Below are positions 6,855 to 13,543 of a stretch of 36,225 nt of DNA, one piece after another. The position numbers and the translations under genes are program-made. The notes below the pieces were generated by a model. It saw only the letters and a program-made list of their open reading frames with translations, did not search any database and was not told the origin of the DNA. This DNA comes from an uncultured Collinsella sp. Lineage in GTDB: Bacteria > Actinomycetota > Coriobacteriia > Coriobacteriales > Coriobacteriaceae. The stretch spans positions 1 to 36,225 of the forward strand of contig URVZ01000013.1 in assembly GCA_900551365.1 (NCBI GenBank), in the 5' to 3' direction. Every line of letters begins with the position of its first letter. The stretch's first letter is position 1.

Positions 6855-7547
6855 ATGGAACAACACCAGCATTATCAGAGCCTGCAAGACCAGGCATACA
6901 ACGCATTGCGCTCCAAGATCATCTATGCCGAGCTCAAGCCCGGCACGCGCCTTTCGGCGATTGGTCTGGAAAAGGAGACGGGAATCGGGCGCACGCCCAT
7001 TCGCGAGTCCTTTGTACGCCTGCGTGAGCAGGAGCTGGTGGAAACGCGCCCCAAAAGCGGCACCTACGTCTCTAAGATCAGCATGGAACACGCCGAAAAC
7101 GCCTGCTTCTTGCGTGAGAAGCTCGAGAGAAGCGTGCTTATTAAATGCTGTTCGGCCGCCACGCCCGAGCAAAAGCATCGGCTCGAGCAGATTCTTGCCG
7201 AGTCCGAGTCGCTCGACCATAGCGAAACGCGTCGCTTTTTCGATCTGGACAACCTGTTCCATGAGACGTGTTTTGAGATTGCCGGCCGCCACATGTTGTG
7301 GGATTGGATGAAGAGCGTCAATACGCATTTTGAGCGATACAACTGGTTGCGTATGGTCTCTCAGGATCTGGATTGGGAGCCGATTCGTCGGCAGCATCGC
7401 CGAATTCTCGAGGCCATTAAAAAGGGCGATACCGACACGGCGAGCTATCTGGCCGAGACACACCTGCACCTGATGCCCGAGGAGCAGGGCCCGGTTATCG
7501 CCTTACATCCCGACTATTTTGAGCTGTCCAAAGACTCGGCCATCTAA
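6855..7547 (+). CDS. GntR-family transcriptional regulator, FadR/FCD subfamily
   Basis: The 230-residue protein has an N-terminal winged helix (LKPGTRLSAIGLEKETGIGR then TPIRESFVRLREQELVETRP, about residues 28-67) and a C-terminal FCD ligand-binding domain. Metal-binding residues typical of FCD proteins are visible in FDLDNLFHETCFEIAGR, RRQHRRIL and ETHLHLM. FCD regulators commonly sense small organic acids. Gene order suggests a sugar acid of the neighbouring gntP or eda/kdgK pathway, but no operator could be assigned. An ATG at 6855 is used; the upstream extension to 6741 would run through the inverted repeat. The gene is bracketed by related hairpin repeats. Confidence 0.88.
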   Translation: MEQHQHYQSLQDQAYNALRSKIIYAELKPGTRLSAIGLEKETGIGRTPIRESFVRLREQELVETRPKSGTYVSKISMEHAENACFLREKLERSVLIKCCSAATPEQKHRLEQILAESESLDHSETRRFFDLDNLFHETCFEIAGRHMLWDWMKSVNTHFERYNWLRMVSQDLDWEPIRRQHRRILEAIKKGDTDTASYLAETHLHLMPEEQGPVIALHPDYFELSKDSAI

Positions 7548-7564
7548 CTCGTTCTCTTCATTAG

Positions 7565-7627
7565 TTGCGGTGAAATAGGGATTGTTTTGCGGCTCTGATG
7601 GTGTAAGCAGTCCGTATTCCACCGCAA
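7565..7627. repeat. Degenerate inverted repeat related to the one at 6706
   Basis: Arms 7565-7586 and 7605-7627 share TTGCGGTGRAATA and pair imperfectly. It lies 17 bp after the GntR stop codon. Confidence 0.6.
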
Positions 7628-7655
7628 GTGCCGGGGCACATCGGGGCACGAAAAC

Positions 7656-7726
7656 GCTGCGGCGCCGCTTGGAGGAAAAGACCGGAAGCAAGGGTCCATT
7701 CCTCCAGACGGTGCCGCAGCTGTTTT
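7656..7726 (+). terminator. Long hairpin after gntR, terminator-like
   Basis: GCTGCGGCGCCGCTTGGAGGA (7656-7676 in part) pairs imperfectly with 7700-7720 ending in GTGCCGCAGC, followed by TGTTTT. It could terminate the GntR transcript. Confidence 0.55.
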
Positions 7727-7783
7727 GATGGTTCGGCTTTTGTCGAAGTGTCTTAGTTGAGTGCGACTGCCAGCCGAGTAGGC

Positions 7784-7884
7784 AAAGCGGCTCGGGGGCG
7801 TGTCGCTTCCGTCACGTTCTATCAGCATACAAGACGTTTTCGGTTCTTGCTCGTGACGGAAACGGCGCGCTTCCGAGCCGTTTT
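7784..7884. repeat. 100-bp imperfect inverted repeat, no gene
   Basis: AAAGCGGCTCGG at 7784 pairs with CCGAGCCGTTTT at 7873-7884. Inside it CTTCCGTCACG pairs with CGTGACGGAA. The element fills the gap between the two convergent genes gntR and eda. It is either a REP-like element or a bidirectional terminator. Confidence 0.5.
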
Positions 7885-7922
7885 AAAAGAAAGGGGGCGA
7901 GGTCTAGGGCACGCCCCCTTTC
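7881..7922 (-). terminator. Terminator of the kdgK-eda operon
   Basis: On the minus strand the 11-bp stem GAAAGGGGGCG/CGCCCCCTTTC (7912-7922 with 7889-7899) is followed by TTTTAAAA. Confidence 0.85.
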
Positions 7923-7939
7923 ACGATAGAGAGCTAAAC

Positions 7940-8581
7940 CTAGCCGCGGACCTTCTTGACGACGTCCATGGCCTCGCGGGCAATCTGCTCGACCTTGGAG
8001 AAGTCGCCGTCGGCAAACAGGGCCGGCTTAACCATCCAGGTGCCACCGCAGGCGATGATGGCGGAGGAGCTCAGGTACTCCTCGACGTTGGCGGTGCTCA
8101 CGCCGCCGGTAGGCATAAAGCGGTGACCGACAAACGGAGCGGCGAGGGCCTTGATGGTGTTCAGGCCGCCATACTGGGACGCGGGGAAGAACTTGGTGAC
8201 CTTGAGGCCCAGGTTCTCGGCTGCGGTGACCTCGGAGGGGGTCACGGTGCCGGGAAGGACGGGCAGGTCGATGTCGATGCAGTGCTTCACGACGTCCTCG
8301 TTGTAACCCGGGGAGACGATGAACTTGGCACCGGCTGCGCGGGCCTGCTCAACCTGCTCGACGGTCAGGACAGTGCCGGCGCCAACGCACATCTCGGGCT
8401 CGGCCTCGGCCATAGCGGCGATGCACTCGGCGGCGCAGGCGGTGCGGAAGGTGACCTCGGCGGACTTCATGCCAGCTGCCATAAGGGCGTGGGCGAGCGG
8501 AGCGGCGTCCTCGACCTTGTCGAGCACAACGACCGGCACGATGCCCAGGGACTCAAGCGTGGTGTAGAACTGATCGAACAT
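7940..8581 (-). CDS. eda: 2-dehydro-3-deoxyphosphogluconate (KDPG) aldolase
   Basis: The 213-residue product has the length of E. coli Eda. It shows the class I aldolase motifs: VVVLDKVEDA at the N-terminus, EVTFRT, VGAGTV, PGTVTPSE, the Schiff-base lysine in VTKFFPAS (about residue 130), and FMPTGGV in the phosphate-binding end. It cleaves KDPG to pyruvate and glyceraldehyde 3-phosphate. The ATG at 8581 follows AAAGGAA; the in-frame upstream extension is rejected. The gene lies downstream of KDG kinase on the same strand, making a two-step route from 2-keto-3-deoxygluconate. A structured RNA module (8632-8761) fills the intergenic gap and may control it. Confidence 0.95.
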   Translation of the reverse strand: MFDQFYTTLESLGIVPVVVLDKVEDAAPLAHALMAAGMKSAEVTFRTACAAECIAAMAEAEPEMCVGAGTVLTVEQVEQARAAGAKFIVSPGYNEDVVKHCIDIDLPVLPGTVTPSEVTAAENLGLKVTKFFPASQYGGLNTIKALAAPFVGHRFMPTGGVSTANVEEYLSSSAIIACGGTWMVKPALFADGDFSKVEQIAREAMDVVKKVRG

Positions 8582-8631
8582 GATGTTCCTTTCGATGTGT
8601 GGCGCGCATGGGCGCGTGATTGCCAAATGTG

Positions 8632-8761
8632 CTGGTCAGGAGCCGATTTTGGATTGGTTATCGGAGGCACTGCTTGGGGTTCAAGCAATTCCAAAACCGG
8701 CTGCTCGACCAGTCATGTAGGGAATGCCAGGCAAAACCGGAATGGGACTGGTGGTTTTGCC
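8632..8761 (-). ncRNA. Structured RNA module E2, copy 2
   Basis: On the minus strand a perfect 9-bp hairpin GGCAAAACC/GGUUUUGCC (8753-8761 with 8730-8738) has a 14-nt loop with AGUCCCAUUCC. A linker with UUCCCUACA follows. Then comes a long hairpin: outer CUGGUC/GACCAG (8707-8712 with 8632-8637), inner 15-16 bp (8687-8702 with 8641-8655), and a small UGCUU/AAGCA hairpin (8683-8687 with 8671-8675). The segment matching copy 1 exactly is 8658-8674. Unlike copy 1 there is no U-tract, so transcription probably continues into eda. Confidence 0.6.
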
Positions 8762-8780
8762 CGGCCGGAGGAATCGGGGA

Positions 8781-8820
8781 GCGGGCCGCAGGGGTATGGG
8801 ATTGGAAAGCTGCGGCCCGC
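8781..8820 (-). ncRNA. Hairpin with E2-like C-rich loop, after kdgK
   Basis: An 11-bp perfect stem GCGGGCCGCAG/CTGCGGCCCGC (8781-8791 and 8810-8820) has, on the minus strand, a loop with CCAAUCCCAUACCCC. This resembles the AGUCCCAUUCC loop of the E2 hairpin next to it. No T-tract follows. Confidence 0.45.
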
Positions 8821-8834
8821 GGAATGGAGACGGA

Positions 8835-9869
8835 CTAGCGCGCGACGCGGGTGCCACCGTCGGCGGCGGATGCCACGGCTGCGATCTCGCTTGCGGTAAC
8901 CAAGTTGGAATCGCCCTTGATGGTGAGCTTGAGGATCGAGGCTGCAATCGCGTAGTTGACGGCGTCCTGCGGGTCAAAGTCGTTGATGAGGGCATGGACG
9001 AGGCCGGCGTTGAAAGCGTCGCCGGCGGCAACGCCCTCGAGCACGTGCACGTCGTGAGCAGGGGAGAACCAGTGCTCGCCGCTCTCGGCGTCAAAGAGCA
9101 TGCCCATCCAGATGGAGCGCTCGACGCAGGAAATGTTGCGGACGACCGAGGCGACCTTCTTGCAACCGTACTCGGCGCAGATCTGACGGGCCATCTCGAC
9201 GTAGGTGTCACGCTCCTCGATGCCGTGGGCAAGGGAGCCGGAGACGCAGGTCATGCCAAGGCCGGCAGGCGCATCCTCGTCGTTGGCGATGCAGATGTCG
9301 ACGAGCGGCAGGAGTTCCTTCATGGTTGCCTGCGATTTCTCGGGCGACCACATCTTGCCGCGATAGTTCACGTCGCACACGGTGGTGATGCCCTTGGCGC
9401 GGCAGACGGCGAGAGCCTCCTTGCAGGCGGCGGCCATCTCGTCGGAGACGGCGGGGGTCACGCCGGAGAAGTAGAAGACATCGATGCCCTTGAGGATCTC
9501 GTCCCAGTCAAAAACATCGCGCTTGGCCATGTTGATGGCAGAGAACTTGCGGTCGTAGACGCAGCCGTTGCCGCGCTGCGAGGCACCGACCTCAAACACA
9601 TAGGAGCCAAGACGGTCGCCCTGACGCACGACGCGCGTGGTGTCGACGCCGTAGGCCTTCAGCGAACGCAGGGCGCACTCGCCCAGACGGTTGGCCGGGA
9701 CAACGGAGACGTAAGTGGCCTTGTCGCCCTGGTAGGCCAGGGAAAGCGCGGTGTTTGCCTCGGCGCCGCCGTAGCGGACATCAAACTCGGTTGCCTGCTC
9801 AATACGCAGGTGGTCTTTGGGCGATAGCCTCATCATGATCTCGCCGAAGGTAAGAACCGTTTTACCCAT
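8835..9869 (-). CDS. kdgK: 2-dehydro-3-deoxygluconokinase, PfkB/ribokinase family
   Basis: The 344-residue product has the PfkB N-terminal signature region (FDVRYGGAEANTALSLA) and the C-terminal ATP/anion-hole motif GVAAGDAFNAG, with the catalytic aspartate in AAGDAF. MRLSP and RYGGAEAN near the N-terminus are typical of KDG kinases. The enzyme phosphorylates 2-keto-3-deoxygluconate to KDPG, the substrate of the next gene product, Eda. The ATG at 9869 follows AAGGAG; the longer frame runs into the leader hairpin. The promoter at 10013-10039, two LacI operator cores and hairpin E1 precede it. Fructokinase is the main alternative call, but the pairing with eda favours KdgK. Confidence 0.9.
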   Translation of the reverse strand: MGKTVLTFGEIMMRLSPKDHLRIEQATEFDVRYGGAEANTALSLAYQGDKATYVSVVPANRLGECALRSLKAYGVDTTRVVRQGDRLGSYVFEVGASQRGNGCVYDRKFSAINMAKRDVFDWDEILKGIDVFYFSGVTPAVSDEMAAACKEALAVCRAKGITTVCDVNYRGKMWSPEKSQATMKELLPLVDICIANDEDAPAGLGMTCVSGSLAHGIEERDTYVEMARQICAEYGCKKVASVVRNISCVERSIWMGMLFDAESGEHWFSPAHDVHVLEGVAAGDAFNAGLVHALINDFDPQDAVNYAIAASILKLTIKGDSNLVTASEIAAVASAADGGTRVAR

Positions 9870-9912
9870 GGTTGCGTAGCTCCTTCTTGCTCGTGCGTAC
9901 ACCTTTGATATG

Positions 9913-9970
9913 GCGTTGGCACGCAGGTGCCAAGACGGTAGGGTGCGTCTTTGCACCTGCGTGCCAACGC
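9913..9970 (-). ncRNA. Hairpin module E1, copy 2, in the kdgK leader
   Basis: Arms 9913-9930 and 9953-9970 form a perfect 18-bp stem around a 22-nt loop (9931-9952). On the minus strand the loop contains AAGACG...CGUCUU, an inner 6-bp stem, displaying CACCCUAC. The loop agrees with copy 1 in 20 of 22 positions while the stem has changed by base-pair replacement. It ends about 44 nt before the kdgK start codon. Confidence 0.7.
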
Positions 9971-9972
9971 TC

Positions 9973-10002
9973 ACCGAAATCGGTTTACGAAATCGGTTTC
10001 GT
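9973..10002. promoter_or_regulatory. Two adjacent LacI-family operators before kdgK
   Basis: AAATCGGTTT occurs twice, in ACCGAAATCGGTTT (9973-9986) and ACGAAATCGGTTTCGT (9987-10002). The second is a LacI-type dyad identical, in reverse complement, to 4640-4655. Both lie just downstream of the kdgK -10 box and upstream of the divergent lacI-type gene. Confidence 0.8.
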
Positions 10003-10012
10003 TTCGAGTTGT

Positions 10013-10039
10013 AGTATACTCACCTACAGCGTTTTGCAA
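10013..10039 (-). promoter_or_regulatory. Promoter of the kdgK-eda operon
   Basis: On the minus strand TTGCAA (10034-10039) and TATACT (10013-10018) are separated by 15 bp, as in the yczE-leader promoter. Confidence 0.65.
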
Positions 10040-10104
10040 CCGAGATTTTTAAAAAAATGCCTAAAATGGCTCAGACCGCCGACAATTGGGAAACGGGGTG
10101 CGTT

Positions 10105-11127
10105 ATGGCGCAGATGAGAATCAAGGACATTGCCGCCGAGGCGGGCGTGAGCCCGGCCACGGTCTCGCGCTATCTCAACAACCGCCCCGGGCAAATGACT
10201 GAGGAAACCCGTGCTCGCATCGCGGCGGTTATCGAGCGCACCGGCTATCGCCCGCGTGCCGCCGCGCGCAATCTACGCAGCTCGCGCACCAACCTCATCG
10301 GTGTGATCCTGGCCGACATCGCCAACCCATTCTCCAGCGCCATGCTCGAAGGGCTTTCCGTCAGCGCCGCCGCGCGCGGCTGCTCGCTCATGACGGCCAT
10401 TAGCGGCAACGACCCCGCTAAGGAAGCGGAGTCGCTCACCAGGCTTATCGATGCCGGCGTGGACGGCCTGGTCGTCAACACCTGCGGAGGCAATGACGAG
10501 GCGATCGCCGCGGCAGCGGGACGTCTGCCTGTTGTGCTGCTCGACCGCGATGTTGCCGACGGCGGTGTCGATCTGGTGACATCTAACAACCGTGAGCTGG
10601 TCGCCGGCCTGGTAGACGCCTTGACCGCCGCTGGCAGCGAGCGCCTGTGCCTGCTCACCGAGGCAAGCGACGACAGCCCCGTGCGTCGCAAGCGCGCCGA
10701 GGCCTTTACCGACGAGCTTTTGCACCGCGGTCTTGCGGGCGAGGTCGTTACCCTGGCCGATGGCGGTGCCACGGGCGTTGGCCGTTTGGACGAGACCATC
10801 CGCGGCTATGCAGGTAAAAAGCTCGGCCTCATTGCCGTCAACGGCCTGGTCTTTCTGCGCCTGACCGAGGCACTGGCACAGCTTGGTCCCTCGCTGCCGG
10901 CGGGGCTCAAAATCGCGACGTTTGACGACTACCCCTGGAACCATGTGCTCTTTGGCGGCGTGACCACGGCCGCGCAAGACACCCTTACCATCGCCGAGCG
11001 CGTGATCGAGCGCCTGTCCGAGCGCATCGACGTCGTCACCACCACGGTGGGTGAGGCCGCAAAGCTGGCACCCAAACGCATCGAGATCCCCGGCCACATC
11101 GAACACCGCGCCTCGACCTCTCGCTAG
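10105..11127 (+). CDS. LacI-family transcriptional regulator, probable KDG/gluconate repressor
   Basis: The 340-residue protein opens with a LacI helix-turn-helix (RIKDIAAEAGVSPATVSRYL) and a hinge helix (AARNLRSSRT), followed by a periplasmic-binding-like sensor domain (IGVILADIANPFSSAMLEGL). Its C-terminal part ends with FDDYPW and an ARD-like IEIPGHI. The ATG at 10105 is used because ACGGGG precedes it and the HTH follows at once. The gene is divergent from kdgK across the operator region. It is the only LacI protein in the window and the natural candidate to bind the four operator-like sites at 4515, 4640, 9973 and 9987. The ligand is inferred, not seen. Confidence 0.9.
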   Translation: MAQMRIKDIAAEAGVSPATVSRYLNNRPGQMTEETRARIAAVIERTGYRPRAAARNLRSSRTNLIGVILADIANPFSSAMLEGLSVSAAARGCSLMTAISGNDPAKEAESLTRLIDAGVDGLVVNTCGGNDEAIAAAAGRLPVVLLDRDVADGGVDLVTSNNRELVAGLVDALTAAGSERLCLLTEASDDSPVRRKRAEAFTDELLHRGLAGEVVTLADGGATGVGRLDETIRGYAGKKLGLIAVNGLVFLRLTEALAQLGPSLPAGLKIATFDDYPWNHVLFGGVTTAAQDTLTIAERVIERLSERIDVVTTTVGEAAKLAPKRIEIPGHIEHRASTSR

Positions 11128-11169
11128 TCTGTGTGATAATATATAGACAATGTCATACAGGAGGTATCC

Positions 11170-11664
11170 ATGGCTGCGTCTGTGCTGAGTGTGCGAGTGG
11201 ACTCGTCAATTAAAGACTCATTTGCTGAGCTGTGCGAAGAGCTTGGCATGACTTCGTCTGTTGCGGTCAATATGTTTATGAGGCAGATGCTGCGCGAGCG
11301 CTCTCTGCCGTTTGTTCCTTCACTTGGTAAAAGCTCTGCGAGCGAAAGCGCCGCGACGGGCATTTTGGATACTGCCCAGATTGAGTCCGCCGTCCGCGAG
11401 GCGGCCAGCTCGATTCCCGCCATCAAAACCGTGATTCTTTTTGGTTCGTATGCCCGTGGCGAGGCGCATGCCGATAGTGATATTGACTTGCGTCTCGAAG
11501 TCGATCGCGAGCAGGGCTTTGGTCTTTTCGCGCTGTCGGCATTTGGTGAGGCGGTGCGCAAAGAAACCGGGAGGCAGGTCGACCTCGTCTCGAGTGACTG
11601 TCTTGATGACGATCTTGCCGCGGCGATCGAGCGCGAAGGAGTGATCCTTTATGATCGCGCGTAA
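11170..11664 (+). CDS. MNT-type nucleotidyltransferase antitoxin with N-terminal RelB/DinJ-like domain
   Basis: Residues about 5-50 (VRVDSSIKDSFAELCEELGM, then a VAVNMFMRQMLRE-like helix and LPF) match the ribbon-helix-helix region of RelB/DinJ antitoxins. After a linker, residues 86-140 form a minimal nucleotidyltransferase: GSYARGEAHADSDID, with G92-S93, D104 and D106, and a third acidic residue in QVDLV (D138). MNT proteins such as MntA add AMP to the HEPN toxin of the same operon and inactivate it. The gene has a strong AGGAGG site and overlaps the HEPN gene by 14 bp. The added RHH domain would let it bind operator DNA, so antitoxin and repressor roles may be joined in one chain. Confidence 0.85.
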   Translation: MAASVLSVRVDSSIKDSFAELCEELGMTSSVAVNMFMRQMLRERSLPFVPSLGKSSASESAATGILDTAQIESAVREAASSIPAIKTVILFGSYARGEAHADSDIDLRLEVDREQGFGLFALSAFGEAVRKETGRQVDLVSSDCLDDDLAAAIEREGVILYDRA

Positions 11665-12022
11665 GTCAGACTGCCTCCGCGCCCAAGAGGTTTTGGAGGC
11701 CATCTCTGAAACGAACGAGCGCATCAAGGTTTTTGATATCACCGAGGATCAGTTTCTGCATGCGAATGACGTGCGGACAAGGGCGTTGGCGGACTCCCTT
11801 TTGATGTGTGCGCTTAGGGTGACGGAAGAGGCGGGCAAGTTGTCAGAACGCTCGCAGCGGCTTCATCCCGAAATTGAATGGCGTGGAATTATCGGCATGA
11901 GAAATTATCTTGCGCATGATTACGGCAATGTCGACCGCTCGGTTGTTTGGGATGCAGTGACGATGGAGTTCCCTGCGCTGGAACGAGCCTGTAGGCAAAT
12001 TGTCTCCGAATCTGAACGATAG
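11651..12022 (+). CDS. HEPN-domain toxin, HepT/DUF86 family
   Basis: The 123-residue helical protein carries the HEPN ribonuclease motif R-x4-H-x-Y as RNYLAHDY at residues 84-91. In HepT the tyrosine of this motif is the site AMPylated by MntA. The family cleaves RNA and is toxic unless modified. The ATG at 11651 lies inside the end of the MNT gene in another frame, the usual tight coupling of these pairs. An upstream promoter with GATAAT near 11136 likely drives both. The motif residues are intact, so the pair is probably functional. Confidence 0.88.
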   Translation: MIARKSDCLRAQEVLEAISETNERIKVFDITEDQFLHANDVRTRALADSLLMCALRVTEEAGKLSERSQRLHPEIEWRGIIGMRNYLAHDYGNVDRSVVWDAVTMEFPALERACRQIVSESER

Positions 12023-12074
12023 TCACTTGTCATATCTGCCTGTTCGCGCACGTTTTTTGAGCGCTTGATACGCT

Positions 12075-12108
12075 TTAACCCTGCGGAAACATTTTTCTGC
12101 GATAGTAT
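12075..12108 (+). promoter_or_regulatory. Candidate GlnR box and -10 box before the glutamine-synthetase homologue
   Basis: TTAAC, six bases, GAAAC (12075-12090) fits the actinobacterial GlnR a-b site pattern GTnAC-n6-GAAAC except for the first base. A -10-like TAGTAT follows at 12103-12108. The -35 position has no consensus hexamer and falls within the box, as in activator-dependent promoters. Confidence 0.5.
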
Positions 12109-12155
12109 CTGCGATATAGACCAGTCGAAACCCGCCCGAAAGAAAGGGGAGCGAC

Positions 12156-13493
12156 ATGAACCAGCAGAACATCGATTACGTACTCCGCTCCGTAGAGCAG
12201 CGTGACATCCGCTTTGTGCGTTTGTGGTTTGTCGACATTCTCGGCCGCCTCAAGAACTTTGCCATTAGCCCCGAGGACCTCGAGGTAGCTTTTGAGGAGG
12301 GTATTGGCTTTGACGGCTCCGCCATCGAGGGCTTTGCCACGCCCGAGGAAGCCGACATGCTGGCGTTTCCCGATGCTTCGACCTTCCAGATCCTGCCGTG
12401 GCGCCCGAGCCACAACGGCGTCGCCCGCGTGTTCTGCGACGTGTGCACTCCCGATTGCAAGCCCTTTACCGGCGATCCACGCGATGCCCTGCGCCGCATG
12501 TTCCGCAAGGCCGAGAAGGCTGGCTATCTGCTCAACGTGGGCGCCGAGCTGGAGTATTACTATTTCCCCGACGAGCACACGCCCGAGCCGCTCGACAACG
12601 TGGGCTACTTCGATCTTTCGGTGAGCGATGCCGCCCGCGACCTGCGCCGCAACACGGTCCTCACGCTCGAGAAGATGTCCGTGCCCGTGGAGTACACCTT
12701 CCACGCCGCCGGTCGCTCGCAGCACGGCATGAGCCTGCGCCACGCCGAGGCCCTGAGCATGTCCGACGCCATCACCACGGCCAAACTCATCATTAAGCAG
12801 CAGGCCTACGAGAGCGGTTGCCACGCCTCCTTTATGCCCAAGCCGTTGGCGGGCGAGGACGGCAGCGCCATGTTTTTGCATCAGTCGCTGTTCAACCACG
12901 ACGGCAACAACGTCTTTTGGGGCGAGGACGACGAGAAGTACCATCTCTCCGATATCGCCAAGCACTATATGGCCGGCATCTTGGCGCACGCACGCGAAAT
13001 CAGCGCCATCACCAACCCCACGGTCAACTCGTACAAGCGCATCACCACGGGCGGCGACTCCGTGCCGCAGTACGCCACGTGGGGCCTGCGTAACCGCGCG
13101 AGTATGGTCCGCATTCCGGTCTACAAGCCCGGCAAGCAGCTGTCCACGCGCATCGAGCTTCGTAGCCCCGACCCCATGGCCAACCCGTACCTGGTCAACG
13201 CCGTCACGCTGGCGGCTGGTCTGGACGGCATCGAGCGCAAGCTGGAGCTCCCGCCCGAGGCCACGGCCGAGACGCTCAAGCTTACCGACCGTCAGATGGT
13301 CGAGGCCGGCTACACGCCGCTGCCGCGCTCGCTCAAAGAGGCGCTCGACGTGTTTGAGGACTCGCAGTTTATGAAGGATGCCCTCGGCGAGCACATCCAC
13401 AGCTTCTTCCTCAAAAAGAAGCGCGACGAGTGGCATAAGTTTGAGTCTACGATCACCGAGTGGGAGATCAAGCACTACCTGGCGAACTCCTAA
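12156..13493 (+). CDS. Class I (GSI-alpha) glutamine synthetase homologue with altered active site
   Basis: The 445-residue protein has the length and fold signatures of GSI-alpha: GFDGSAIEGF (51-60), VGAELEYYYF (128-137), NPTVNSYKR (287-295), RNRASMVRIP, and TRIELRSPDP (331-340). It lacks the adenylylation site region of GSI-beta. Several catalytic motifs differ from those I know for the family. The HHE...QxEI metal-binding motif reads FHAAGRSQHGM (182-192), so both metal-binding glutamates are replaced. GSGMHxH reads GSAMFLH (236-242), replacing the first His with Phe. The flap PGYEAP reads TGGDSVP. It may be a regulatory or altered-specificity homologue rather than a standard GlnA. The ATG follows AAAGGGGAG. 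A GlnR-like gene follows 50 bp later, so the pair belongs to nitrogen control. Confidence 0.85.
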   Translation: MNQQNIDYVLRSVEQRDIRFVRLWFVDILGRLKNFAISPEDLEVAFEEGIGFDGSAIEGFATPEEADMLAFPDASTFQILPWRPSHNGVARVFCDVCTPDCKPFTGDPRDALRRMFRKAEKAGYLLNVGAELEYYYFPDEHTPEPLDNVGYFDLSVSDAARDLRRNTVLTLEKMSVPVEYTFHAAGRSQHGMSLRHAEALSMSDAITTAKLIIKQQAYESGCHASFMPKPLAGEDGSAMFLHQSLFNHDGNNVFWGEDDEKYHLSDIAKHYMAGILAHAREISAITNPTVNSYKRITTGGDSVPQYATWGLRNRASMVRIPVYKPGKQLSTRIELRSPDPMANPYLVNAVTLAAGLDGIERKLELPPEATAETLKLTDRQMVEAGYTPLPRSLKEALDVFEDSQFMKDALGEHIHSFFLKKKRDEWHKFESTITEWEIKHYLANS

Positions 13494-13543
13494 TCGCGCT
13501 GGCTTGTTCCAGTACGATTGAGCTCATTTCTTTGGAGGCCGAT

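Noticed and set aside
7757..8899. Long plus-strand open frame of 380 codons
   Set aside because: It is antisense to eda and kdgK, is rich in Gly/Asp/His from opposite-strand codon bias, and has no family motif.
12075..13475. Minus-strand open frame of 466 codons
   Set aside because: It lies antisense to the glutamine-synthetase homologue and has no recognisable domain or ribosome binding site.
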